From: Ostrinia nubilalis
Taxonomy: Eukaryota > Arthropoda > Insecta > Lepidoptera > Crambidae
Length of the DNA stretch: 64,000 bases
Assembly (NCBI RefSeq): GCF_963855985.1
Contig: NC_087109.1
Span: 8,576,001-8,640,000, forward strand
Direction: 5' to 3'
The notes under the pieces were generated by a model that saw nothing but the letters and a program-made list of their open reading frames with translations, was not told the DNA's origin and did no database searches. The translations under genes were made by a program, and so were the position numbers. This document shows positions 1-11,499 of the stretch, piece after piece (within the stretch, counting starts at the first letter, position 1; every line of letters starts with the position of its first letter).

Positions 1-5
1 CTATA

Positions 6-1280
6 TTGGAGGAAGCGTTTGCTTCTTTCACAGACGAAAAATTACAGAGCTTTGAAAATGTTTCAGACCGTTTACTTAAAATTAACACACACATGGCGTG
101 CACAATTATTCGATTTTGTCTTTTTGTTCCTAAATTCACATATTGCATTCGTTCTTCACAGTTTTGGAAATACCCTAGCTTAACTGCCAAATTAGATAAC
201 TCTATAAAACAAATTATTTCCTCCGTTTTAAATATTCCTTTAGATGATCGATCATGGACCCAAGCCTCTCTACCTATTAGGTTTGGAGGTTTGGGTATTC
301 GCAAAATTTCCAGTGTTGCTCTACCGGCTTTTTTGTCTTCGGCTCATAGCACCAGTGGATTGGTTTCAAAAATACTGAGTAAGTGTTCTGACTCAACTAC
401 CATCCACCTAGCCGAAGGCATTAGCGCTTGGAGGCAGTTAAGCTCTGAAAATTTGCCGTTGTCTCTCATCTCACAAAGGCAGTGGGACGAGCCGCTCTGC
501 AGACTTGTACGGAATAACTTATTAAACACGTCTTCCAGTTCTGCAGATCGAGCTCGTCTTCTGGCTGTAGCCGAGTGGGAATCAGGTCTTTGGCTTCACT
601 CCCTACCTTCTCCTCATATTGGCACACTTTTGGATAATACCACTTTTAATTTAGCAGTCTCGCTCCGTTTGGGGGCACCATGCATTGTCCCCCATCGCTG
701 TCCCTGCGGTGACATGGTTGACTTCCTTGGTCATCACGGACTGTCATGCAGCAGAAGTGCCGGGAGATTTTCCCGTCACGCCAGCCTCAATGACATCATA
801 CGCAGGTCTCTTTCTAGCGCATCCGTACCGGCCATTCTTGAACCAAATGGCCTGGTTCGAAGTGATGGTAAGAGACCTGATGGTATGACTTTGGTTCCAT
901 GGAAGGTGGGACGGCCACTAGTGTGGGATGCAACCTGCGTAGACACACTGGCACCGTCTCATCTTCCGCAAACCTCGTCTGGGGCTGGTACTGCCGCTGC
1001 ATCAGCGGAATCCCTCAAGCGACGCAAATATGTAGGTCTTAGTAGTACCTACATGTTTGAGCCATTTGGGGTCGAGACGCTAGGTCCGTGGGGACCAAGT
1101 GCTCATCGCCTGTACAGGGAATTAGCCAAGCGGCTGATTGACTGTACAGGTGATAGAAGAGCTGGCGCATTTCTTGGCCAACGAATCAGTTTGGCCATTC
1201 AGCGCGGAAATGCAGCCAGCATTCTGGGCACCATGTCGCGTTGTTTGGACAGCGATTTGGGACATATTTTTTATTTGTAA
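6..1280 (+). CDS. C-terminal part of a non-LTR retrotransposon polyprotein (partial)
   Basis: An open frame of about 424 codons runs in from the left edge, so the element's N-terminus and most of its reverse transcriptase lie outside the window. The first 110 residues look like an RT thumb region with GGLGIR at about residue 94 and ALPAFLSSAHS just after. A Cys/His knuckle (CPCGDMVDFLGHHGLSC, near residue 232) follows, then KRPDGMTLVPW and LVWDATC (about residues 288-312), spaced like the PD...D core of a restriction-like endonuclease. That order (RT, CCHC, endonuclease) is known from early-branching LINE clades; assignment to a clade is inference. The frame is intact to its stop, suggesting a fairly young copy. 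No start codon should be assigned. Confidence 0.8.
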   Translation: MEEAFASFTDEKLQSFENVSDRLLKINTHMACTIIRFCLFVPKFTYCIRSSQFWKYPSLTAKLDNSIKQIISSVLNIPLDDRSWTQASLPIRFGGLGIRKISSVALPAFLSSAHSTSGLVSKILSKCSDSTTIHLAEGISAWRQLSSENLPLSLISQRQWDEPLCRLVRNNLLNTSSSSADRARLLAVAEWESGLWLHSLPSPHIGTLLDNTTFNLAVSLRLGAPCIVPHRCPCGDMVDFLGHHGLSCSRSAGRFSRHASLNDIIRRSLSSASVPAILEPNGLVRSDGKRPDGMTLVPWKVGRPLVWDATCVDTLAPSHLPQTSSGAGTAAASAESLKRRKYVGLSSTYMFEPFGVETLGPWGPSAHRLYRELAKRLIDCTGDRRAGAFLGQRISLAIQRGNAASILGTMSRCLDSDLGHIFYL

Positions 1281-1402
1281 ATATTTGTAAATATTTAGTC
1301 TATGTAGGTTAATTATTTGTATTATTCTTAATCTCTTAATTCTATACGTTCAATAAAATTACTTTAAAAATCCTAATATTGAGTACATTTCTTTCTCCGA
1401 TC
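1281..1402 (+). other. 3' tail of the LINE with polyadenylation signal
   Basis: AT-rich sequence after the LINE stop codon contains an AATAAA at 1352-1357. It ends where the next element's terminal repeat begins. No poly(A) tract or target duplication could be defined. Confidence 0.5.
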
Positions 1403-1554
1403 AAAGGACAATGACCAAAAGTGGTCCAAATGTCCACCACTAATGAGACCTATATTGGCTTATAGTCCATTAAATAGAGATTAACTTTCAGTATGGGACG
1501 AAAAAAAAATAAGCTGTCAGTAAAAAGTTATGACTGTTTGAAAAATTGTAGTAG

Positions 1555-1815
1555 TTTACGCGCTAATCGCAGGAACTACTGGTCCGATTTGAAAAATTCT
1601 TTTTTTTATGGATAGCCCATTTATCAAGGATGGTTTTAGGATAAATAACATCACACTACAACGAATATAATTGAGCGGAGCAGTAAAGACAAATGTTGTA
1701 AAATAGAATAGAATAGAATAGAAAGTATTTATTTGTCTCAAAACAGGTTCTCAAAAAAAAATGGGAAATATTATTCAAACTATTTTCACGCGTACAAAGT
1801 CGTAGGCACAGCTAG
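1555..1815 (-). repeat. Lepidopteran SINE-like repeat, reverse copy, interrupted
   Basis: Read in reverse, it starts ACTAGCTGTGCC-like with TTCGTACGCG and ends CCAGTAGTTCCTGCGATTAGCGC, matching the forward copy at 15366-15602 and the copy at 45738. The middle carries a pentanucleotide run (AATAG)n at about 1702-1724. Confidence 0.55.
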
Positions 1816-3068
1816 TATAATATTTAATAAAATTCATCTATAACGGCCATTCTCAGATGAGCTAGTTTTTGCGTGTCCGGGCTGTTAAATCGTTAAAAAT
1901 GACAAATTAGAGACATGCAAGTATTTTTATATGTTACTTAACAACCCTATCCAGTTGTGCATTAAATCATAGGCCTCTATTTTAAGTATTTGTGACTTAA
2001 TTAATTTCATGAACCTCTGTTCTCTAATTACCGTTACGCGTCCGCACACCGACTTAATATTAAAAGTTGGCTGTAATTTTTAAGTCGTATAGATTTGTTT
2101 TACTCCATTAAACATTTTAAAGAGTATAAAAGATTGTCTTATGCATAGCAAAATATCAATTCAATAGAACCATTCTGTAAATAATTAGAATTAAAAAACT
2201 GCTTGTCCGAGCGAAAGTCCTAATTCCCGTGACGTTTTCTGTTTTTGGGCATACAAGCCTAAATAATAATATTTGACACATCATTTACGCATGCGGCGCG
2301 AGCCCTTAGTTAGTTCTATGACCTGTTAGCAAGAAGACGTCTATTGCGTTGGCGTACCGTCGATGAATTGCGTAAGAGTATAATTACCATATCTTTGGTT
2401 TTCAATTTTTCTATTTACCATGTCCTTATTTTTATGCTAGATTTTTGAAGGTAGATCCACGTTGTTAATTTAAATAGAATCAGTACTTTGGCCTCCATAC
2501 GTTGTAGTAAGACAGTATTTGCATACCCTGCAGATTTTGGAAATTTTGAAGAAAAACTATCGTTTTATAATTTCCATGTACTAATTACCATATATTTTTA
2601 ATCACCGTTGTATGAAATTATTACCTACAAATTGCACTCACGATTGAATAAGTATGATAATAAAATATGAAATATACCTAGACTTTCGCATAACAACTTT
2701 ACGGACTTTTCTTCCAATCTGACATCAAAATTTTGAAAAGCTTTCGTTAGAGTAACCAGATTCGATTTCATGACGAATGTTCAGCTTCAGTTGTTGCATG
2801 GTTGTTGGATTTTAGAGTTTATTTTAACCCCTAAAACAAACCCCACAAAAAAGTTAGCTGGAGTGAAATCGGGGCTTCCTGATGACCAGGAGATGTCACC
2901 CCTGCGTGAAACATGTCTCGTACAAGATATTTATTTTTACTATTAATATCATTGATATTAACATGTTTAATCATTAATTAATTCTAATTTAATACCATTA
3001 AAATCTATTCATATTGCCTTTGGCCTAAGAAGATGAGATTGTCCAACAGTAACACTTATCTGGCGTGA

Positions 3069-3302
3069 TCATTTAAGAACAAAAGGGAACAAATCAACAG
3101 ACAATGGGACTTTTCAAGACGAGAGTGTATAGGCACTTTGTACCATCCTAGACTGCATCCTACCTGCTTTGTTATGCATAAAAAAAACTTGGTGATATGC
3201 AATGGATACTGGGCAGAAGAAGCTTGGAGAACAAACTATATACAAATGCATCCTAAGACCCATGTAGACATATATGGCATCGACTTAGCCTCGCAAATGT
3301 AG
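3069..3302 (+). pseudogene. Unidentified 77-codon coding-like segment inside the TIR element
   Basis: A frame open from 3069 to a TAG at 3300-3302 has protein-like composition rich in Trp, His and Cys, including QWDFSRRECIGTLYHPRLHP and NGYWAEEAWRTNY. It has no upstream ATG in frame and is preceded by several AG dinucleotides, so it could be an exon captured by the transposon or the remnant of an element-encoded protein. I do not recognise the family. Flanking sequence in this frame is closed by stops. Confidence 0.4.
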
Positions 3303-4723
3303 AAATACGTTTTTAAAATAAAGTATTAAAAATCTTGAGCCGTACACCTTGGTTTACAAAGTCCACTGAAGTGATACCAAACGTCAAAGAGGGTGTAGAA
3401 AATTCCTGTAAAGCTTACAAACAAAGACTAGACCGTCATGAAATCTATTTGCTGCATCCCTTCTAAATTCCGTCTGCTCGTTTGCCTCCTGTCACATAAA
3501 AAAAAAAAATCTGAGAATTCTGCATTCAGGCTAAGGAGAAAGCGAAGCATTAATAAGAAAACTTATTGTAAAAGAATCGAGGTGATTCAGCTTCAGGTGG
3601 AGATTCAGCTAAATGCTCTTATTTGAAATGTGACACGTAGCCCCTTCTTGCTGAAACTAAGTGTTCCTGTTATAGCCTCGATTCTTGCAGTATACTGAAA
3701 ATATCTTGATACAATAAATAATAGAAATTAGTGTTTTTCTTTTTTGCAAAGGGTTATTAAGAGTACCTACAACTTTTTTTGTGATGCTATAATATTTGCA
3801 TACAAATTTATCAATGCAAGATGTTGTTTTTTTGCTATTTTACATATCTTTTCTAATTACCGTTAGATTAAGTATTAGCCTTATCTAATTACCGTGACCA
3901 TAAAATTTTTGGGTCTCATTTACGTGAAAACCGCTTTGAATAATTTGACGCCTTTACGATTGTTAAATTCGTACTTTTCGTGTGTTTTATATTTAAATGC
4001 GTTTAAGCCAATTAATCCAAATTTCAAAAATGATATGGTAATTAGGCTGAGAACGCCTAATCGTGAGAATGACCGATAACACCGCGCCACATGCAACATG
4101 ACATAACATGCGTAGATTAGTCCAAAATGTGCAATAGATAGAATGATATCTAGAACATTTTTCGGATAAAAAGGTAAAAAACTGACTTTTCATTCAGTCA
4201 TAACTTTTTACTGACAGCATATTTTTGATTGCGGTTTGGTTATAATGAATCAGTATTTAGTAGACTATTTTACTACATAGGTCTCGTTAGTGGTGGACAT
4301 TTGGACCACACTCCATACATTTTTGGTCATTGTCCTTTGTGTAGGTATGATCATGTAAGTTTTAGAATATAAGACGTGCTTTGTGGAGTTGGGTCGTCTG
4401 GATATGTTTTGCAGTTTTTTGCTAAATATAATTAATAAAGGACAATGGGCAAAATGGTACCCGGCTCCAATAGATATGCTACTAGTGTCGTTTGAAAGGT
4501 CTTACCAAGACGAACAACATTTACTATGGCCACCAGCCTCAGATCTGGTTGCGTTCGAAGATAAACATACTTTTTGTGTAACCTAAGTATCATACGTGTC
4601 CATCCATCGTATGGTACTTAGGTTGTGCGAGGCATGAAGTGTTTACTGCTCCAGCATCCTTCCTTAACTGTATATTATTGATAGGGATAATTGTGAAATA
4701 AATATTTTTATTTGAAGAACTAC

Positions 4724-4841
4724 CCCCTTATTAATAAAAAGTTACACCTAGGATAAACCTTCGATTAAAATGACATTTCCATACCAAATGACAATTTAAG
4801 CCAGAGTTCAACTAGGGTGTAACTTTTATTAATAAAGGGGT
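4724..4841. mobile_element. MITE nested in the composite element
   Basis: About 118 bp bounded by inverted repeats CCCCTTATTAATAAAAAGTT and the complement of CCCCTTTATTAATAAAAGTT. The same element recurs in copy 2 at about 27345-27472. Confidence 0.6.
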
Positions 4842-4910
4842 TAGAGTTTTATTACTTATTATGGGTTGCTAAAGCGAATAAACCCACAAGACCCAATAAT
4901 TCCACCCACA

Positions 4911-5053
4911 GGATGGACCGACGACCTCATAAAGGTAGCGGGAAGGCGCTGGATGCAGGCCGCTAACAACCGGCCATTGTGGAAATCATTGGGGGAGGCC
5001 TATGTTCAACTAGACGTTCTATGGCTAAAATGATCATGATGATGATGATGAAA
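4911..5053 (+). repeat. RTE-type LINE 3' end with (ATG)n tail
   Basis: Translates as the C-terminus typical of RTE-clade ORF2 (WTDDLIKVAGRRWMQA ... GEAY), followed by a run of ATG triplets at 5030-5053. Only the last 140 bp are present. Relatives occur throughout the window. Confidence 0.65.
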
Positions 5054-5346
5054 GCGAATAAAGGGCTAATAGCTTGGGTAGTTCATCGTAGGTATAATCC
5101 TTTCCTTTTGAATGTTTATTTTAGTCATATTAACAGATTCTATCTAGTCATAGTACATACTTGTATACATGGATGATTGTGTTATACTTTCATATAATAC
5201 TTAGTGGAATTACTGCTTTCAAAACGTGAATTAGAACTGGCCCCATAGCAGGCATTTTTCTACATCTAAAGGCCTTTTGAAATATATATTGGTTATGGCT
5301 ATTGGAGCGGGTACCACTTTCCATACATTTGTGCCCATCATCCTTT

Positions 5347-6164
5347 GTAAGTGTAATTATGTGAAATAAAATATTGATCTATTTAAATGATTTATTATAA
5401 ACTAACCTTTTTTTTCCTTTAAGTTAGGGGCTGGAAACGCACTTTAGCCAATTGGGCATAATGGGCATTGTTGGTGGAATTGAAATATTATAAAAAATGC
5501 TTAATATTGAAAATGTGATTGGGTGACCAATTCACGAAGAAGAAATTGAAGAAGATGACTGAAGAAATATTGAATTTTGTTTAAAATTATTAAATTGGGT
5601 AGGTACTTCCTATTTTTATAAAATAAAAACTAGATTTTCTTATTTTGTTTTATTATTCTATTCAGATTGCTGCTACTAATTTGACTGTCGATGGTAGGTA
5701 TACCGTGATTTCATCACTACCACATGTGCTACCACATCCCTACTTAGCTCTAATCGTGTTTTTTCATAACTAGATAAATCCGAATCTATTAATAGTCCAG
5801 TCATTTAAGCTTAAATTAGGTAAGAATCTCGGAATTAGAGATACCCAGCTGTAAGTCTGTAAATACTTGTATATTGACACCCTAAAAGTTGTCTCAAAAC
5901 CTACATGTGGTAGGGTGTAAGCAACTATTAAATTTTAAGGTCAAAGGTCACAAAAATCGGTTTTTTGCGCTTTTTTTGGAAATATCTCATTTCCTATGGG
6001 TTTTTTGCTATTTGTATTTATTATCATTATTGTAGAATACTAAATTCTCTACAAATTTTGTTTAAAAAATTTTTTTATACGGTGAACCGTTTTCGAGATA
6101 GAGGGCGGAGAGCGCGCGGTCACTGCATCACTTCAGGTCAACTTAAGCGGTTTAGGTTTTTCAT
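5347..6164. other. No gene seen
   Basis: AT-rich sequence with only short chance frames; no recognisable element boundaries. Confidence 0.5.
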
Positions 6165-6445
6165 ACAAAAGGATTTTCCCGCTAATTCCCGTTTGAATTT
6201 CGGTAATTACTTGTTGTAAATAAGGTTTAAGTTTACTAAGGTACCTACATGCCAAATTTCAAGCGTCTAACTTCCGTTAAGCGTTTAGATTTTTCATACA
6301 AAAGGATTTTCCCGCTAATTCCTGTTCCCGTGGGAATTCCTAAGTAAACTATAACCTGCCCAGGTGTATGAAGAATAATTGTACCAAGTTTCGTTAAAAT
6401 CCGTCGAGTAGTTTTTGTTTCTATAAGGAACATACATACATATAA
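6165..6445 (-). repeat. Lepidopteran SINE-like repeat, reverse copy
   Basis: Shares CCCGTGGGAATTCCTAAGTA, the 'CCTGCCCAGG...GTATGAAGAATAATTGTAC' stretch and TTCTATAAGGAACATACATA with the forward copy nested at 8270-8625. A segment with ATACAAAAGGATTTTCCCGC occurs twice (near 6161 and 6297), indicating a partial internal duplication. Confidence 0.55.
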
Positions 6446-6500
6446 TTAGGTTTTACTAACTCTTCGAAAAAGATCGATATTTAAATAAATACTAGAACAT

Positions 6501-7572
6501 AATGAAGAAATCACATTCTGTTGATACCTGCACTGGCGTTGGAGTTTATCATTCACAGTACAACATTGTTCAAAAAATTAAATTACCTCCTGAATCCACC
6601 ATATTCACTGGAGAATGTTTTGGACTATTTAAAGCCGTGGAATATATTACAATAACAAAACTAAAAAAATCTGTTGTCTTTACAGACTCAAAAAGTGCCT
6701 TACAAGCTCTAGAAAGGTTCCCATTTAAAACTAAAATACAATTTCCAATAATATACCAAATTAGAAGTGCTCTTTATGATTGTTTTTTGAAAGGACTTAC
6801 TGTACATTTTGCTTGGATTCCCAGTCACAGAAACATCAGGGGAAATGAAATATCTGATCGGCTAGCAAACGAGGCAGTGCATTGTGGAGACTTGTTCCCC
6901 TATCTGAATTATTCTCACGACTTAGTGACGTTACCTAAACTACAATATACCTATGTTACAGAAATGGCAAGAAGAATGGGAGGATAGTAGTGTAACTAAA
7001 GGGAGAACATTTTTTAAAATTCAACCAACAATTCCGTTGAAGCCATGGTTCTTCAAAACTAAATTTAACAAGATGGAAACATCTATCATTACAAGAATGC
7101 GTTTAGGACATACTTGCACACGTGCTCATCTATATAAACTACGCATCATTAATGACGAAATGTGTGAGTGTGGGATAGAGGTCGAGGATCTCAATCATAT
7201 TCTCTTCACTTGTCCTCGTTACAGTAACCGAAATGTCCTCCTGAACTCATTAATCTCTCTCCATATTATTCCGTTCCCAACCTCTATAGTATGTCTACTT
7301 TACTTAAACTGTATAAATGTATTATTTCATACTTAAATTTCAATAGTATTAAGATATAAACCTGTTGTTCTTGTATTTAATATTTTAGTCGTTATGTATT
7401 TAGTACTAGTAGTAGTTACCTACCTATATCCTATGTCCTCTCCTGATCCTAATTTCCTAAATTTAAATCCGTTGCCGAAAATATTTTAATCTCCCCGTTT
7501 CCCCGTTTTACTCGACTCTGGCACGGCGCATACTGCGCGGATTGCCATAAAAAAAAAAAAATGAAGAAATCA
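6501..7572 (+). mobile_element. 5'-truncated LINE insertion with 13-bp target-site duplication
   Basis: AATGAAGAAATCA occurs at 6501-6513 and again at 7560-7572, directly after a poly(A) run that ends the insert. This is the signature of target-primed reverse transcription. The insert of about 1.05 kb starts inside the RNase H domain of ORF2 and includes the C-terminal Zn-knuckle region and 3' UTR. The duplication is exact, so the insertion is fairly young, although the frame is already broken once. Confidence 0.85.
6514..7336 (+). pseudogene. RNase H and C-terminal region of a LINE ORF2, truncated and frameshifted
   Basis: Frame 1 (to 6987) gives an RNase H fold with catalytic-type residues in GECFGLFKA (Glu), FTDSKSAL (Asp) and the terminal motif WIPSHRNIRGNEISDRLANEA-like (Asp). 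The first catalytic Asp of the usual DGS motif is missing because the copy is 5'-truncated. At about 6950-6985 the coding continues in another frame as LQKWQEEWE and then RMRLGHTCTRAHLYKL and CECG...EDLNHILFTCP, the usual LINE C-terminal cysteine region. This order is that of Jockey/I-like LINEs. The apparent start ATG at 6502 belongs to the target-site duplication, not to the element. Confidence 0.8.
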
Positions 7573-8176
7573 AGAGTATTGATTTTTTTTTTGTTAAAAA
7601 AATAAGATATCAACTTATTACGAAAAGTTATTATATGATTTAAAAATACATATGAAAAAGTCTTGTTAATGTATGTTTTTACTTTATAAATATTAAAAAA
7701 TAATTATTTTTATAAACTTGCCTTTTTGTTATATTCCTTAATCAATGATTTCTGCGGTCAAAAGAGGAGTAAGAAATTGTACAGAATGTCAATGGTTTTA
7801 CGGTCGAATATTCATTCGGTGAACTGCTAAAAACTTAAACGATGCGTTGGTCAAACGTGCATTGCTCTACAGTTCGTTCGGTGAAAATTATAAAAGTGAA
7901 AAAAATCCATGGGATCTGTCAGTTGGTAAAATGGTTTTCGAAAACATGTACGGGACTCTAAATTGGAGTAAAACCCCATGATACATATTTACATGGTACA
8001 AATTAACTGCGGATTAATTACTAGACCTACAACACTGCAACACTGTATGACATAGCGGGACGGGAGTTCGATTCCCACATGATTGAGAGCCACTTTTAAA
8101 ACAATTTGTGAATTCTGTGCATGGCTGTCCTGCTGTCTTTATTACAACAAGCTCCTTTGGTGTCTTCTACCTACTG
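7573..8176. other. No gene seen; one tRNA-like B-box
   Basis: AT-rich. Near 8050-8075 the sequence GGAGTTCGATTCC resembles a pol III B box and may be the remnant of a tRNA-derived SINE. Nothing else is supported. Confidence 0.35.
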
Positions 8177-8363
8177 TACAGTCAGCGCCAAATAGTTCAT
8201 GACACCCAAAGTAGCCAAAAAGTTCGCAACACGTCTTTGTTACATCTGAACTTATAATAATTTTGTAGAGAGGTCAATTCTGTACATGAAAATATATTTT
8301 CAAAATAACTATCAGGGGGTGATTAGTGATCGATACTGATGCGAAAATGCAATCAGTAAATTT

Positions 8364-8400
<37 letters not shown>

Positions 8401-8666
8401 GTGTTCCTTATAGAAATTTAAACTACTCGACAGATTTTAACGAAACTTAGTACAATTATTCTTCATACTCCTGGGCAGGTTATTATAGTATACTTAGGAA
8501 TTCCCACGGGAACGGGAGTTAGCGGGAAAAAACATTTGTATGAAAAAATCTAAACCGCGTGAGATAGATGAAGGGGGTAAAACGGGATCCACGCGTACGA
8601 AGTCGCGGGCGGCCGCTAGTTTGGAATAAGGTTGTGTTGTCAACGAACTATCTGACGCTGACGGTA
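8177..8666. mobile_element. MITE split by a nested SINE-like repeat
   Basis: The left part begins TACAGTCAGCGCCAAATAG and the right part ends TGACGCTGACGGTA, matching the ends of the intact copy at 9364-9501. Between about 8270 and 8625 sits a SINE-like repeat that begins with a (TGTC)n run and ends CGAAGTCGCGGGCGGCCGCT. The MITE is therefore the older insertion. Confidence 0.65.
8367..8402. repeat. (GTCT)n microsatellite
   Basis: About nine GTCT tetranucleotides in a row within the nested repeat. Confidence 0.9.
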
Positions 8667-9363
8667 TACTTACGTTATGAACAAGCTCTTGCATTTTTGT
8701 AATAAACATAATGCATGTTTTATTTGATGTGGGCGGGCGTTCAAGCACTTTCTGCGTATAAGCGCTACCAGTTGATGTGTGGAACAATTTATTCATTATT
8801 GCCCTCCATAAGTTTGTCAACTAGTTCTCTATTAATAGCGGGCACTTGAAACAATCAATACGGTCGAGATGGGAAATAGATTAAGTGATTAGAACAGGCG
8901 AGCGATTCTATGAAAACGTCATTAAAATCGATTCATAATTAACGTCGATTTTATCAATTTATATTTTATATGCAATCTGCTGTTTCGGTGAAATATTTAG
9001 TAGTGTAACTAGAAAAGTTCTTTTTTCAAGTGATGCGTTACATAGGTAGTGTAATATTTTTTTGGTCAACATGAGTCTATCTACACCGGTAGTAACCTAT
9101 TGCGACCCCGTACTTAACTTTAATCTGTGGCGTAAACATAACCCCTGCCCGTTTGTTTCAGAATTTACCGATAAAATTATGATTTAATGACGGATGTTTT
9201 TTATGTTCATTGATACAATTAATTTGAAAACAAATTCGTATCTTCCTGCGCCTGTTTATTCAGTCTTTGAGGTTGAGAGCCATCTGCGCTCACATATTGT
9301 CCGATGAAGCTGAAAAAGCCGCTCAAGGCTTTACTTAGTCCTTCCGAAGAAAAAAAAACTGTT
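8667..9363. other. No gene seen
   Basis: AT-rich intergenic sequence without recognisable features. Confidence 0.5.
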
Positions 9364-9501
9364 TACAGTCAGCGTCAATAGTACGTGACACTCCAAAGTC
9401 ACCGAAAAGTTCGCATCACGATTTTGTTAATACTGAAATAAGGCTGTGTTTACAACTTTTTGGTCACTTTGGGTGTCACGAACTATGTGACGCTGACTGT
9501 A
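9364..9501. mobile_element. MITE, intact copy
   Basis: About 138 bp with inverted ends TACAGTCAGCGTCAATAGTA and the complement of TACAGTCAGCGTCACATAGT; the body also pairs (CACTCCAAAGT with ACTTTGGGTGTC). Confidence 0.75.
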
Positions 9502-10140
9502 CTGAGTTAATGAGATTCAATTCCGTAACGTAGCGCCAATACTTATGGCCAGACCACTGGATGCTGGATAGTAGCATGGCCAGATGAGGTCCGAAATTAA
9601 ATTTAGTTACATTGCGAACAAAGGCTGCCAGATAAAAGACCAGAGAAAACATAAAGAGTAGGTAACTAATTTCCCTGAAAGAATTTGCTGCATTCTTAGT
9701 TTTTTTTGCGAATAGGTATTGTCAAAAATACATGTCTCATCAACTTGATAGCATCGGAATGTCACAGTTCTCTAAACAGGACAGAGGGAAATACACCGGA
9801 TAATATTACCATAAAATTTTCCTTATTTTAGTGATTCTTTATCAATTGAGAATGTTACTAGGTATGCAAAATCACTTGAAACCTATGTTACAGTTAGGCT
9901 TTTACATTTACAAATACATTAGTTTTTATTTCATTCAAAAATACCCGATAGTTATGATTTTATAGGCATTCAAAGTTCGCTTAAATATTGAGTTCCGCCG
10001 ACGGTCACGTGACCCCGCGTGACGTACATTCACAGTGTCCGCTCACTAGAAAACGGATATAAACATACTTAAATACATTTTTTTTGTAAATACAAACTTA
10101 TTATACTTATTAACACCCAGACCCATCACAGAAATTAAAA
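9502..10140. other. No gene seen
   Basis: AT-rich sequence without recognisable features. Confidence 0.5.
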
Positions 10141-10350
10141 TTGAACCAAACCCAAACTTGATGCGATTGTGTCGTTTTATTGTGAATTACCTTCCAGCTC
10201 CATCATTAGACCCTGATTAAAGTACTCATCAATACAAAACGAACGAGCCCAAACTCGATGGATTTAAGTCGTTTTATTATAGAGTTCCTATGGCCACCTT
10301 CCAGCTCCATCATCAGATCAGCTCCATGTCATCATAATATTGTATGGTCA
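10141..10350. repeat. Interspersed repeat with CTTCCAGCTCCATCAT motif, two pieces
   Basis: Two related pieces (about 10148-10207 and 10245-10350) share CCAAACT(T/C)GATG, GTCGTTTTATT and CTTCCAGCTCCATCAT. Reverse copies occur at 38840-38935 and 39190-39230. Confidence 0.55.
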
Positions 10351-11133
10351 TCCAAATCACATGTGTTTGCGAAATTTCAGCTTAATCGGTTGCCTGGAAG
10401 TGGTTCTTAATTCAGCTTGCAAGATTCCACCCATACAAATATGAGCCAGTCACTGTAATATGACGTCACGCGCATAAAATGGCGGGCCGGCTGCCGCCCG
10501 CACTTTTAAAATTCAATATCTTGGAAACTAATTGACGTATCGAAATAATTCTTTCACGTGTATTTTTTATTTTTAACAGAGAATACAGAAAGCTAAAATA
10601 CAAAATTCGTGAACATTCTTCATTGTATTACCTATTCACAGGCATCAATAAGTACCTAACGGTACCTACCTTCCTCGTACCCACTCAATATGACTTAATA
10701 ACTACGTCATGAATTTGAAATTTAAATACTATCAGCGTGTAATTTATCAACAAACAATCACAACTCTTGAAATCATGTTAGGTGTGATAGGAATTTATTT
10801 ACCAGCTTTCATTAGATTACAAAGAAATATTCTAATATTACTTATTTTATGCAACAAGTAAAATATTGATTACGAAAGATGATGAGGAAAATAATAAGTT
10901 ATGCTATAAATATTAATTTAATGCTTATCAATTAAATTAATGCAATTTAAATCTTTCTTATATTTTTCCCATCGATTGGATTTTGAATCACATTCGCACC
11001 ATGGCGAATAGTCCCAAATAGGTGTCTAGATTGGGTCAACCTTTAAAATTGAAAGCATATTTTTTTAAATGAGCGCATGCGTCAGAGATGAAAGTACATA
11101 GTACGAATGCCGGGGAGCGTGAGAGATGTCAGA
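10351..11133. other. No gene seen
   Basis: AT-rich sequence; only short chance frames. Confidence 0.5.
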
Positions 11134-11389
11134 TCTACCTCTAGCATGAACAACTTTCGTCTTCGAATCGTTTGCGTATTGGATAAAATTCGATATTCAG
11201 CCTTCGAATTCAACGATAACGTGACAATTTTTACTGTCAAAATTAGTTTCGTTCTACCATTTCTCATACTAAGTTCACTTTACATCACTTTCAGAGGGGC
11301 TCTGTTTATGTTTTAATACTAAATCTTTTGATGGCGATTCGAATACGCAAACGATTCGAAGTCGGAAGTTTTTCGTGCTAGAGGCACAG
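11134..11389. mobile_element. MITE with about 50-bp inverted ends
   Basis: The left arm contains CCTCTAGCATGAACAACTTT and TTCGAATCGTTTGCGTATT; the right arm is the near-complement, ending GTGCTAGAGGCAC. The ends pair over roughly 50 bp. Confidence 0.65.
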
Positions 11390-11499
11390 AGATGCTTCTC
11401 GAAAATACCTATCTGGTACATCTAACACATTCTCTTGTATATCTTTGTTAATCAGTATATCCTATAATGCTTGATAATCAGTCCTCCACGGTCCATTCA

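Larger units (their letters stand above)
1403..4338. mobile_element. 2.9-kb TIR DNA-transposon-like element, apparently non-autonomous
   Basis: The two ends are long imperfect inverted repeats, 1403-1536 and 4195-4338. Both begin AAAGGACAATGACC outward, share GGTCCAAATGTCCACCACTA and GAGACCTAT, and both end internally with CTGTCAGTAAAAAGTTATGA. No transposase-like frame is visible. The interior holds an inserted SINE-like fragment, several copies of a TAATTACCG motif (near 2028, 3856, 3890) and one short coding-like stretch. The outermost bases AAAGGACAATG are shared with the next element at 4437, which suggests related termini. No target duplication was recognised. Confidence 0.65.
4437..5346. 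mobile_element. 0.9-kb composite TIR element, copy 1
   Basis: The ends are inverted repeats of about 40-45 bp: AAAGGACAATGGGC...GGTACCCGGCTCCAATAG on the left, and on the right the complement of AAAGGATGATGGGC...GGTACCCGCTCCAATAG. The body contains a nested MITE (4724-4841) and an RTE-LINE tail with an ATG microsatellite (4911-5053). A second copy in opposite orientation lies at 26571-28074 and contains the same nested pieces in the same order, so the composite moved as a unit. No coding capacity is seen. Confidence 0.7.
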
